From positions 1 through 62,092 of the forward strand of contig JACPUH010000028.1 in the NCBI GenBank assembly GCA_016192345.1: a stretch of 62,092 bases of DNA, given 5' to 3'. The notes beneath the pieces are model-generated. The model did not search any database. It was not told where the DNA came from and saw only the letters and a list, made by a program, of their open reading frames with translations. Position numbers and translations under genes: made by a program. This DNA is from Ignavibacteriales bacterium. GTDB taxonomy: Bacteria > Bacteroidota > Ignavibacteria > UBA10030. Below are positions 1 to 7,982 of this stretch, in pieces. The first letter of the stretch is position 1. Each line of letters starts with the position of its first letter.

Positions 1-303
1 AAAATCCAGGGCAAGATCAATCCAATACCCCAGATCTTTTTTTGTGCTTGTCCCTTTGGGGTTTACAAAAACAAAACCTCTCATCGGTTTACCGGTAAAA
101 TTCATTTCGCGGCAACCCTTTCTTTTGAGAGCGACGTCATAGACCGCGGGGTTAAGACGAACCATCAGATCGTTTTTCAAAATCCCGACACACATTTTGC
201 CATTCACCATAAACGTAAGCCCACCCATCATCTTTTTCTCGGTGACCTTTGCGCTCGGAAGCAGTCGCCGCATTCGCTCCGCAAGTTGTTCGCTGTACGC
301 CAT
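1..303 (-). CDS. TfoX N-terminal domain protein, 3' end cut by window edge
   Basis: Reading from an ATG at 303 gives 101 codons open to the window edge, so the C-terminus is missing. The protein starts MAYSEQLAERMRRLL and continues with MMGGLTFMVNGKMCVGI and a later GYWIDLAL. This is the layout of the TfoX/Sxy N-terminal domain: an amphipathic helix followed by a small beta sheet carrying the 'MFGG..fm..gkm..gi' signature. Proteins of this size with only the N-terminal domain are common and mostly uncharacterised; a role in competence regulation should not be assumed. It begins 10 bp after the end of the disrupted SRPBCC gene and was probably co-transcribed with it. Confidence 0.8.
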   Translation of the reverse strand, partial: MAYSEQLAERMRRLLPSAKVTEKKMMGGLTFMVNGKMCVGILKNDLMVRLNPAVYDVALKRKGCREMNFTGKPMRGFVFVNPKGTSTKKDLGYWIDLALDF

Positions 304-312
304 ATTGGTGGG

Positions 313-881
313 TTAGTTTTTTATTGCGGTGAAACTCTCGGCACATTGTCTAATTGATTGTAGCGCTCTCAGCCGATTCTTCTTCTGGTCCATCTTGATA
401 AGCGGGTTCATAAGCCACCCCATTTTGCTTTTTAGGACGATGGTAAAATGTGAAGATGAACCTCGTTTTATCCGAACTCTCCGGCATGATTTCCATCGCT
501 GCGCCAACATCTTCGAGTATCTTACCCATACCGAAGCTGTCCTTGTAGATAAGGAAGGTTATCTTATGGCCCTCAATTTGTTCGATACGAATTTCCTGAT
601 ACCAGCCCTTTCTTTTTTTCGCTGAACCTGGCAAATACCTTGCGCATGCTCCCGACTCCTTCCTCCGTTTGGCCGGGAGCTAAATAAACATCAATCTTTT
701 GCACCAGGGGCCCCCAATCTTCGAGCCGTTTGGAATCTTTTATGAGTGGCCAAACGACCGAAACAGGAACATTGATGATTATTTCATCTTGACCCTGAAT
801 TTTTGGCGTTCGGGAATAATGTGGTGCTATGTGAGCATTTTCCATAGTGAGAAAGAGACTATTTTCATATCCAATATGCAA
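313..881 (-). pseudogene. SRPBCC-family protein disrupted by two frameshifts
   Basis: The N-terminal part (881 to about 625) reads as an SRPBCC / polyketide-cyclase-like domain, with residues such as IIINVPVSVVWPLIKDSKRLEDW. The reading then jumps frame in an A-rich run around 614-625 to continue as KGWYQEIRIEQIEG and beyond. A second jump near 430-440, again at a homopolymer, restores the C-terminal GWLMNPLIKMDQKKNR and ends at 313. Both shifts fall in runs of a single base, so this could be a real pseudogene or two consensus errors. Joined, the protein would be about 185 residues, normal for the family. The start overlaps the end of the DUF1761 gene by 17 bp, which suggests translational coupling in the intact ancestor. 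Confidence 0.75.
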
Positions 882-1308
882 TGATCAGTGCGACAACTCC
901 TGTCGCAACCAAATGGTACCCGCTGTTAATGGAGAGTAACTTCCACGAATGTTTTTCCCAGACAACCCGGCTTAAATGAACGGGTAGAAAAAAACCAATC
1001 CATACGGAGAGCGCGGAGTTGAGTGCAAAGGCTAGTGTCCCAAATTCGGCAGGTCCCCCCGGAAGAAGCCGCCAACCTGCAAAGTAGAACGCAAGGACCC
1101 AAGCGAAAAGGAAATTTCCAATAACCATCAGAGCCATGCCTTTTGCCATCGTTTTCCCATCAGGTCTCGTGTTGGGGGCATAGCCCATTTCTCTTATCCA
1201 CGGCTTCGCAAAAAGTTTTGCGTACCAGATAAATCCGAGAATGAAGCTCGCAACTGTTGCCACCAGTACAGCAGCAACATTGATCTGTAACATATTTACT
1301 TCTAACAT
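865..1308 (-). CDS. DUF1761 family membrane protein
   Basis: 147 residues with about four hydrophobic segments (roughly 7-25, 55-75, 88-110 and 125-145) and the DUF1761 hallmark FIWYAKLFAKPWIREMG near residue 26-42. Family members are small integral membrane proteins of unknown function. The chosen ATG at 1308 has an AGAAGG ribosome-binding site about 10 bases upstream; an internal ATG at 1293 is possible. The stop overlaps the start of the downstream SRPBCC pseudogene. It is one of the few intact members of this small-gene cluster. Confidence 0.85.
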   Translation of the reverse strand: MLEVNMLQINVAAVLVATVASFILGFIWYAKLFAKPWIREMGYAPNTRPDGKTMAKGMALMVIGNFLFAWVLAFYFAGWRLLPGGPAEFGTLAFALNSALSVWIGFFLPVHLSRVVWEKHSWKLLSINSGYHLVATGVVALIIAYWI

Positions 1309-1337
1309 AGATTTTTTTCCTTCTGAATATTAAAAGA

Positions 1338-1547
1338 TTACATCAACATCACCTCGTGCACTCATGCGCTTGCAAGAATTGGACAAATCTTGGCAATTTG
1401 TTTAGCCTCTTCCATGTTGTGTGCCTGGGATATCATGTAGCCGACGATCGCGTTCTTGTCGGATTCTTTCGGTCGACTCAACTGATATTCTATGACGCGC
1501 ACTCCCGGTTTGGACATTTCCCGACAACTTTTTTTTTCAAATATCAC
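1338..1547 (-). pseudogene. YciI/DGPF-like protein remnant with in-frame stop
   Basis: The reading from 1547 contains YQLSRPKESDKNAIVGY followed by AHNMEEAKQIAKICPILAS. This matches the second half of YciI-related (DGPF) proteins, where 'DGP..E.KE.vgGy' is followed by 'a.s.eeA.e.a..CPil..g..veV'. A TGA at 1362-1364 sits where the family has glycine; the frame continues beyond it as VHEVMLM and then a TAA at 1338-1340. The N-terminal half of a normal (about 120-residue) protein is not readable upstream in the same frame, where a run of nine A's (minus strand) occurs. I interpret it as a decayed gene. Confidence 0.5.
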
Positions 1548-1853
1548 CAGTCTAACCCCTCAGCATAATCTTTAGCAATATCGCCAAATGGGGCAACAAA
1601 TCTCTGAAATGGAGCTAAATCGGTCGGGATCGAAGAGTCTTCTCATTTCCCTCGCTATCCGGCCCGGTTCTATCACCACTCATCCGAAGGAGGTGACCGT
1701 CGAGGTTCTTGACTCTCAAAATAGGAACGGCGCCGGTGAATTCGTTCTACATAAAGTTCTTACTCTCTGGGGTGGAAGCGGTAAACCGTGAGTCCGCTGT
1801 CGCGCAACCTGTCAGGTTGCGTGACTTTTTCGTCGAACAGTGAACTCGTCGAA
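1548..1853. other. Degenerate interval with VOC-like N-terminal remnant
   Basis: No intact gene is seen. On the minus strand, 1699-1747 reads NEFTGAVPILRVKNLD, which resembles the first strand of glyoxalase/VOC proteins, but the frame is not preserved on either side. Further downstream, fragments in two frames (REMRRLFDPDRF near 1620-1655; PFQRFVAPFGDIAKDYAEGLDW near 1552-1617) look like former coding sequence that I cannot assign. A palindrome lies at 1803-1821. Confidence 0.4.
1803..1821. repeat. Short palindrome with ACCTGtCAGGT core
   Basis: Perfect inverted repeat with 9-base arms, CGCAACCTG and CAGGTTGCG, around a single T. It shares the core ACCTGtCAGGT with the longer palindrome at 12456-12486, suggesting both belong to one dispersed family. 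A T-run follows on the plus strand, but no plus-strand gene ends here. Confidence 0.6.
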
Positions 1854-2306
1854 TCATCGCAGAGACCGTTTGAGAGCCGCCGGGAGATCCCTCAGGCGTT
1901 TCACTCCAAGGAATGTCCCCTTGGACTCGAGATAGAGGTCATAAACGACAGGAGGACCAGCGAGACCTTTGTTGCTCGTCCCGACGGCGATCATGATGCC
2001 GACCTTCCGGTTATCAGGAAACGTTACGTACACCCCGACACACGCCGGGATGTCGCGCAGGGTGTCGATGGCGGGATCGCCGGTTTGCTCGCCGCAATCG
2101 TTGAGTTCCCATTGGACTGTTGCACTGTCCCCGATGATCGATACAAGCCACTCCGAGAAGTGTCCTTCGGGTAACGTTGAATCCAGTGCCGAAGGCGAGA
2201 GACGTTTTACATATTGGATCGCTTCATCTTCCGAGATTTGCGCCTGCACGGGAAGAGCGGGAAGCAAACAAAGGGTGAGGAAGAAAAGAAACGGGTTCTT
2301 CAGCAT
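1854..2306 (-). CDS. Small secreted protein, function unknown
   Basis: The ATG at 2306 is chosen because it has a GGAG site seven bases upstream and opens a clear signal peptide (MLKNPFLFFLTLCLLPALPVQA, cleavage near residue 22); a longer upstream reading would bury this. The mature part is about 128 residues, beginning QISEDEAIQYVKRL, with two cysteines (near WELNDCG and DIPACVG) that could form a disulfide and a predicted mixed alpha/beta fold. I do not recognise the family. It is an isolated intact gene among decayed neighbours, and is probably periplasmic or outer-membrane associated. Confidence 0.7.
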   Translation of the reverse strand: MLKNPFLFFLTLCLLPALPVQAQISEDEAIQYVKRLSPSALDSTLPEGHFSEWLVSIIGDSATVQWELNDCGEQTGDPAIDTLRDIPACVGVYVTFPDNRKVGIMIAVGTSNKGLAGPPVVYDLYLESKGTFLGVKRLRDLPAALKRSLR

Positions 2307-2410
2307 GTTTATTTCTCCGGTCATTAATCCCATTTTTTTCGCAAGGGGTTGAAGCCCCTGTTGGTTTGGTCGTGTCTTATAACCCCGACCCGAAGAGCCT
2401 GTGTGAAAAG

Positions 2411-2491
2411 TGTCATTCCGACGACCGAAGAGAGGAGGAATCTCGTTTCTTGAAATGAAATACAAGATTCCTCGCTACGCTCGGAATGACA
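2411..2491. repeat. Imperfect inverted repeat, TCATTCCGA family
   Basis: Outer arms begin TGTCATTCCGACGACCGAAG and end CTACGCTCGGAATGACA, with AGGAATCT / AGATTCCT as inner arms, so the whole element folds into a long hairpin. Elements with these ends are common dispersed intergenic repeats in environmental bacterial genomes. It sits between the small secreted protein gene and the VOC fragment, outside any coding sequence. Confidence 0.75.
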
Positions 2492-2532
2492 TTTTGGGTT
2501 TTTACACAAACTCTGAAGGTCGGGGTTAGGAC

Positions 2533-2690
2533 CTATTCTTCATCCCCAAAAGCAATCAAAAAGCCGTTACAATCCCGGACAACAACTTCACGCTGTCCGT
2601 ATTCAGTTTTGATTGGTCTCTGTGCCGGCACAACGAATTGCTGCGCAATCGCCTTGAGCTTTGATGAGTGTTTGGTGCGCGACTCAGGCA
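2533..2690 (-). pseudogene. VOC/glyoxalase-like C-terminal fragment
   Basis: The minus-strand reading ends with FVVPAQRPIKTEYGQREVVV then RDCNGFLIAFGDEE. This is the characteristic final strand pair of VOC-superfamily (glyoxalase / bleomycin-resistance-like) proteins, including the metal-ligand glutamate of 'REv.v.DpnG'. Only about the last 50 residues are recognisable; upstream the same frame reads into sequence with no VOC character. The first two thirds of the domain are therefore missing. An N-terminal VOC-like remnant lies about 0.8 kb away at 1699-1747, but the two are not demonstrably one gene. Confidence 0.6.
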
Positions 2691-2936
2691 TCATCAATTC
2701 CTTATTGAATGGAATGGGCAGAAAGTAGGTATCCTTGAGCGGATATACAAGAGCCGGAAACAACGGGCCAGGAAGGGCCGGGGTAACAGCCAGTCGGCGA
2801 TCAAACAATGAGTACTTCTACCCTTGTTTCTAACTGGATAAAAGAAGATTTTCAGACTGTCCGGGAAACGAAGACTCATTTCCCGGTCCCATCACACCAC
2901 GCCACGTCCGTCACAGTGTCCCAGGAGGGGAATCGC

Positions 2937-5900
2937 ATGACGCAGTCCGTACTCCGTTTCTTCCATGTAACTCTCACACTCGCTTCATGTCTCATGGCGG
3001 GCACGCTCACTGCCCAGGAGCTTACGCTGAACGATGCGCCGGCAAATGCCGGAGCGACACAATCAGCGCTCGCCAGCCAGGTCCACCATTCAATTCCCCT
3101 CGCATTCTCTGCAGGCGAGATCGGTGAAATTCTGCAGAAACGGCCGGCGCGGATGTCACTCGCACTCCCCTCCTCTATCCCGCTTCCATCACGCATCGAG
3201 CTCGACGCGTTTGATATCTTCACTCCCGAAGCGAAGGCGTACGTCGTCACCGCGGAGGGAGGTCATGAAGTTCCGTTCCGTCAACGATGGATCTCGTACC
3301 GGGGGAGCCTGCCGGGTGAGACACGCTCACAGATCATCCTCAACATCACTCTGGAAGGAATCGACGCGACGATCGAAACGGGGTCGGGACGATATTACAT
3401 CCGCATGGCAGAAAACAATTCCTCTGCCGGGACCAAGAACGCTCTCTTTTTCTCCGCCTCCGCGTGGAAAAGTGTTACTCCCTTTCTTTGCGGTGTGGAG
3501 GATGCGCAGGCACGGACATCGCATGAAGACGCAATCCTTCAAGAGATCCGCCAAAGACAGAATCCCTGGAACGGTCTCCCGGCGTTGGAAAAACAGAAAT
3601 CCATCCCAACAGTACGCCCCGTCTCCCCTTCACTCCAATTCGGCCCGGCAATTTCCACCGACACCATCGACGTCCGCGTCGCCCTTGAGGGAGATTACGA
3701 ACTCTTCCTCGCGATGGGAACCGAACAGGCGGCATTGAACCTGATGATGTCCACCATCACCTTCGCCTCCGGCGTCTATCTCGCCGAAACCGGCATCAAG
3801 CTGACCGTCCCTTTCATACGGGTCTGGACCACAACGGTCAACCACCCCTACGGGCATGTCGATTTGTTCGGAACGATGGACGACTTCATGAGGCACTGGA
3901 AACAGAACATGAACAATGTGGACCGGACGGTGGCCCATCTCTTTACCAATTCCGCCCGCTGGTCGAACACCTCGGGCTTTGTCGGCATCGCGCAGCTGAA
4001 CGCCCTTTGCAATAACCAGATCGGCTACGGGGTAACGGAAGTACGGCAACCGGCCGGAGATGGACACCGCATGACATTTGTCCATGAGCTCGGCCATAAC
4101 TTCGGAGCAAGACACACGCACAGTTGCTTCTGGCCCGGCGGCCCTCTTGACCTCTGCGCACCGATCGAGAACGGGGCGTGTTACAACGGTCCCGTCGTCC
4201 AGTCGGAAGGGACGATCATGAGTTACTGCTCAACCCGCAATTTTGTCTTCGGCCAGATCATCGGCGAGCTTATCCGGCGCAATGCGGAGTTCGCCTCCTG
4301 TGCCCCTTCCACCGTCCAGCCGGCAATCGCGGCAGCGGATTCGAGCTTCCTGAACGACCTCTATACCTCCACCGGCGGGCCTTCCTGGAATGCGCGTGAC
4401 AATTGGGGAACGGGGCCGGTCGCGCGCTGGAACGGCGTCACCGTTCGTGGAGGACGCGTCATCGCCATGAACCTCTCCGCAAATAACCTGAACGGACCAA
4501 TCCCTTCTTCCATCGCGAACCTGACTTCTCTGAGGAGCCTCAACCTCTCGGGGCGTAACAAGTATCATGTTCCTTACGTCGCTTCTCCGGATCCCGCAAC
4601 CGACCGCTCCAATGCGAACAGGCTGACCGGTTCGATCCCGTCGTCGATTGGGCAATTGACTGAGCTTGAGGAACTCGATGTGAGCAACAACCTCTTAACG
4701 GGCGAGCCTCCCGAGGAAATCCTGAGCATGACAAAACTCCGCGTCCTCAATCTTTCGGAGAACTCCCTGGCAAGCGGTATCCCTTTCGAGCTCGGCAACC
4801 TGACGAACCTGGAACTGCTCGACATCTGGAGGACAAACATCGGCGGGCCCATCCCTTCATCCATTGGGAACCTGACCAAATTACAGGTCCTTGTCCTCTC
4901 GAACACGTCCGGAGTCGGGATCAGCGGGCCAATCCCCCAGGAATTGGGAAATCTCCCAAGGCTTACGATCCTCGATCTTTCCATGAACAAACTTTCCGGC
5001 ACGATTCCGTCACAACTCGGGAACCTGTCCTCCCTGACGGTTCTGCACCTTCAGAATAACCAGTTGACCGGATCCATTCCTGCACAGTTTGTCAGTCTGA
5101 CGGGACTTCAATCGCTTTCTCTTTCCGATAACCAGTTGAGCGGAAGCATCCCTTCGTTCATTGGAACTTTTTCAGGACTCAGTTCGGTCAGCCTTCAAAA
5201 TAATCAGTTCAGCGGACCAATCCCGCCCGAATTAGGGAACCTCGACTTGCTTGGCTTGCATCTCGAAAACAACCAACTCAGCGGGCCCATCCCTCCGGGA
5301 CTTGGAAAGCTCACAACACTTCTCGATTTTGCGTTACAGGGCAACCAACTGACAGGGACGATTCCCGACTCGTTGCAATATCTCGGCTCTACAGCCCCCT
5401 CCGATTTCGGCGGATTACTGATTTTCAATGTTGCGGATAACCGGCTGACCGGCGCCATCCCGTCCTGGCTTCAACAACGGGCCGGCGTGACGGAACTCGG
5501 GCTCGGAGGCAACCTGTTGGATGAGCAAACGGGACCTATCCCGGGATGGATCTACAACCGTCCGGCTCTTGTGACATTGCACCTGCATGGCATGGGCTAC
5601 TCCGGTCCAATCCCGCCCCAGTTGTTCAACTTCGCCAGCATCCAATCGGTGAAGCTTTCCGGAAACAAGCTCACCGGAGAAATTCCTCAGGAAATTTCGA
5701 GCCGAACAACGCTGAACATCCTGTGGCTTTCAGACAACCAGCTTACGGGAAGCATCCCGACCAATATCGGTAACAACCTGCCCATGCGCGAATTGAGGCT
5801 TTCGGGGAATAAACTAAGCGGTACGGTCCCTTCTTCGATCGGACAGATACTGAACCTGCAATACCTCTCTCTCTCGGGAAACAACCTCGGCGGAGCACTG

Positions 5901-6962
5901 CCGGGAACACTTGCACAACTTGGTGGATTGAAGTACCTCGCGCTGCACGACAACGATTTCTCTTCCATCCCCGCCCTGCAGCAACTTGGCGGTCTGCGGC
6001 AGCCCGGCACAGTTCTCTCCCTCCAGAACAACCGGCTCAACTTCGCGGCGCTTGCCGATTTGATCTTCTCCCACAACCAGGCCCCGTTCGCAAACCTTAC
6101 CTATGCGCCTCAGAAACCCTTCGGCAACACTGCGATTGTTGAAGCCGCGCCTGGGTCCAACGTGACGATGACGGTGAGCCTGAGCGGAGCAAACAATACG
6201 TACCAATGGTACAAAGACGGGGGGGCGATTTCGGGCGCAACCGATACGTCGTACACCATCAGCACGATCGCAGCATCGCATGCAGGACAATATACCGCTT
6301 CGGTCAGGAACCCCGGCGTGCCGGACCTGACGCTTTTCCGGAGTCCGTATGTCGTCTCCGTGTACACAGCCGGCTTCCCCCGGACCGTGACATTGCAATC
6401 CCCTGCGGCAAGCGCGGCCGGCTTGACAAATCCAGTCACCTTGCAGTGGAATAAGGATGCCCTCGCTACGAGCTACCATGTGTATGTCGACACGTCGCAA
6501 GGCTTCTCGTCGCCGCTTCTTTTTAAGAACGAATCGGTCACGGATACCGTGTTGCAACTTTCATCGCTTTCGCTGCTGAAACCGTACTACTGGAGAGTTC
6601 GTGGAATCAATAACCTGGGTTCCGGCGCATGGTCCGAAGTGAGGACGTTTACGATGTCTTCTCTTGTGAGTGTGGAGGAGGCGATAGCGGAAGTGCCTTC
6701 GACATTCCGGCTCGACCAGAACTACCCGAACCCGTTCAATCCCGGAACGACGATCGGCTTTGGTGTCCCGGAGCCGTCGTTCGTGAGGATCGTGATCTAC
6801 GATGTGCTGGGGAGACAGCTTGCGACGCTGGTGGAGGGAGAATTTGCTCCAGGCTCGTACCGGAAGTACTGGAACGCTTCAGGACTTCCCAGTGGCGTGT
6901 ATCTCTACCGGATGGAAGCGGGGGCTTTCAGGGAATCGCGGAAGGTGTTTTTGTTGAAGTAG
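2937..6962 (+). CDS. Secreted metalloprotease with leucine-rich repeats and T9SS sorting domain
   Basis: The ATG at 2937 follows an AGGAGGGG site and opens a signal peptide (MTQSVLRFFHVTLTLASCLMAG). In the 1341-residue product, residues about 110-460 form a reprolysin/M12-like zinc metalloprotease with HELGHNFGARH at 383-393 (three His ligands and catalytic Glu) and a later SYCS Met-turn region. Residues about 505-1040 are tandem plant-type leucine-rich repeats of the 'N.LtGsIP..lgnLt.L..L.Ls.N' pattern. An Ig-like domain (about 1068-1130), a fibronectin-III-like domain (about 1150-1240) and a C-terminal T9SS type A sorting domain (LDQNYPNPFNPGTTI...GVYLYRM, ending KVFLLK) follow. It should be exported by Sec, cross the outer membrane by T9SS and act at the cell surface or outside. 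It stands alone, with no cognate inhibitor visible. Confidence 0.9.
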   Translation: MTQSVLRFFHVTLTLASCLMAGTLTAQELTLNDAPANAGATQSALASQVHHSIPLAFSAGEIGEILQKRPARMSLALPSSIPLPSRIELDAFDIFTPEAKAYVVTAEGGHEVPFRQRWISYRGSLPGETRSQIILNITLEGIDATIETGSGRYYIRMAENNSSAGTKNALFFSASAWKSVTPFLCGVEDAQARTSHEDAILQEIRQRQNPWNGLPALEKQKSIPTVRPVSPSLQFGPAISTDTIDVRVALEGDYELFLAMGTEQAALNLMMSTITFASGVYLAETGIKLTVPFIRVWTTTVNHPYGHVDLFGTMDDFMRHWKQNMNNVDRTVAHLFTNSARWSNTSGFVGIAQLNALCNNQIGYGVTEVRQPAGDGHRMTFVHELGHNFGARHTHSCFWPGGPLDLCAPIENGACYNGPVVQSEGTIMSYCSTRNFVFGQIIGELIRRNAEFASCAPSTVQPAIAAADSSFLNDLYTSTGGPSWNARDNWGTGPVARWNGVTVRGGRVIAMNLSANNLNGPIPSSIANLTSLRSLNLSGRNKYHVPYVASPDPATDRSNANRLTGSIPSSIGQLTELEELDVSNNLLTGEPPEEILSMTKLRVLNLSENSLASGIPFELGNLTNLELLDIWRTNIGGPIPSSIGNLTKLQVLVLSNTSGVGISGPIPQELGNLPRLTILDLSMNKLSGTIPSQLGNLSSLTVLHLQNNQLTGSIPAQFVSLTGLQSLSLSDNQLSGSIPSFIGTFSGLSSVSLQNNQFSGPIPPELGNLDLLGLHLENNQLSGPIPPGLGKLTTLLDFALQGNQLTGTIPDSLQYLGSTAPSDFGGLLIFNVADNRLTGAIPSWLQQRAGVTELGLGGNLLDEQTGPIPGWIYNRPALVTLHLHGMGYSGPIPPQLFNFASIQSVKLSGNKLTGEIPQEISSRTTLNILWLSDNQLTGSIPTNIGNNLPMRELRLSGNKLSGTVPSSIGQILNLQYLSLSGNNLGGALPGTLAQLGGLKYLALHDNDFSSIPALQQLGGLRQPGTVLSLQNNRLNFAALADLIFSHNQAPFANLTYAPQKPFGNTAIVEAAPGSNVTMTVSLSGANNTYQWYKDGGAISGATDTSYTISTIAASHAGQYTASVRNPGVPDLTLFRSPYVVSVYTAGFPRTVTLQSPAASAAGLTNPVTLQWNKDALATSYHVYVDTSQGFSSPLLFKNESVTDTVLQLSSLSLLKPYYWRVRGINNLGSGAWSEVRTFTMSSLVSVEEAIAEVPSTFRLDQNYPNPFNPGTTIGFGVPEPSFVRIVIYDVLGRQLATLVEGEFAPGSYRKYWNASGLPSGVYLYRMEAGAFRESRKVFLLK

Positions 6963-7238
6963 GGAGAATGCTTGAGGGATTTAAAGGACTGGGGGTGGCT
7001 GAAAAACACCATCTGCAAACAAGGATGCGCACGCAAGCCTATTCAGAGCTTGGAGGGTAGATCCCTCGTCGTCAACAACACTCCTCGGGATGACATGCCT
7101 TTTTTAAAACCCAGCCTGCGAATACAAGCCTCACGTCATCCCGAATCCCGCGAAGGGGGTGAGGAATCTGCCCCACATGCTCGCCCGCAGAACCCTGAGC
7201 CTTCGTAGATCAGAGCCAATCAATCTTGGTAACAGGAG
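6963..7238. repeat. Intergenic interval with TCATCCCGA-type repeat remnant
   Basis: No gene seen. Two facing segments are present: GATCCCTCGTCGTCAACAAC at about 7062-7081, followed by CCTCGGGATGACA (about 7083-7095), and CGTCATCCCGAATCCCGCGA at 7135-7154. Together with GAGGAATCTG (about 7161-7170) they resemble a diverged copy of the TCATTCCGA-type inverted repeat at 2411-2491. Confidence 0.5.
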
Positions 7239-7688
7239 TTACTTCTCGTATTCGCGCAAGTAGCCTTTGAACTCCCGACGATGACTCTCTTCATCCCCCA
7301 AGAGTTGGATCGCAAGATCCTGTGTGACGTAATCTGTCCCATCACACAACTTGATAATCTTGTTATACTGCCCAATCGCCCCCTCTTCCGCTTCGATCAC
7401 TCCTTTGATGATGGCAACAACGTCGGTCGAATCCTTCGTCGGTTGCATGAACTTCTGGTTGCGCGGAAGATCGAGAGAGCCGGGGACAACGCCGCCGATC
7501 GTTTTGATCCGGTTTGCCAGCAACTGGGCGTGGTTCAGCTCGGTGGGCACATCGGCCGCGAGTGCCTTCTTAATGACATCCGACCGGACGCCGTCGAGGT
7601 TGACGGAGGCGGCGATATAATTCTGGATGGTTTCCAACTCCGCCGCATACGCGACGATCAACTCTTTGATGATATTCTTCGAACTCAT
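7239..7688 (-). CDS. Ferritin-like / bacterioferritin-type protein
   Basis: The ATG at 7688 is used because it follows an AGGG site and starts directly at the first helix (MSSKNIIKELIVAYAAELET). The 149-residue four-helix protein carries the spaced carboxylate/histidine motifs of a diiron ferritin-like domain: AELETIQNY in helix 1, ELNHAQLLANRI in helix 2, EAEEGAIGQYNKII in helix 3 and GDEESHRREF in helix 4. Family members bind two irons and store iron or handle peroxide; some act in stress defence. It is preceded and followed by intergenic DNA and is probably monocistronic. Confidence 0.85.
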   Translation of the reverse strand: MSSKNIIKELIVAYAAELETIQNYIAASVNLDGVRSDVIKKALAADVPTELNHAQLLANRIKTIGGVVPGSLDLPRNQKFMQPTKDSTDVVAIIKGVIEAEEGAIGQYNKIIKLCDGTDYVTQDLAIQLLGDEESHRREFKGYLREYEK

Positions 7689-7909
7689 GATTTGAATCCC
7701 TATCTCATTTGACCATGCGGGCCGTCGGGGAAAACACCCGGACGAAGATGAACGATACACCGTTATGACAAAAGAAAATTAGAGAAAGAGAGGGGTAGAA
7801 GCAAGGTGCTGTGCGGATGGAAGAAACATCTCAATCCTTTATGCGGGGGGCTATTCTCGTTTCTGACAAAGACAACACCGAACTGAAACAAGTTCTCCAT
7901 CTCTCCGGA

Positions 7910-7951
7910 GAAAATAACAACGGGCGACCGATTTGCTCGGCCGCCCGTTGT
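7910..7951 (-). terminator. Rho-independent terminator of the metalloprotease lipoprotein gene
   Basis: Arms CAACGGGCG (7918-7926) and CGCCCGTTG (7942-7950) form a GC-rich stem. On the minus strand it is followed by TTATTTTC, immediately downstream of the gene ending at 7983. Confidence 0.8.
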
Positions 7952-7982
7952 GTGGAAAGGAATAAACCAACATTCCCGACTA

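Noticed and set aside
1..2800. An integron cassette array explaining the cluster of small genes
   Set aside because: Former neighbours overlap each other and I see no attC-like sites or integrase.
2808..2936. A longer N-terminus for the LRR metalloprotease
   Set aside because: The ATG at 2937 has a strong ribosome-binding site and begins the signal peptide.
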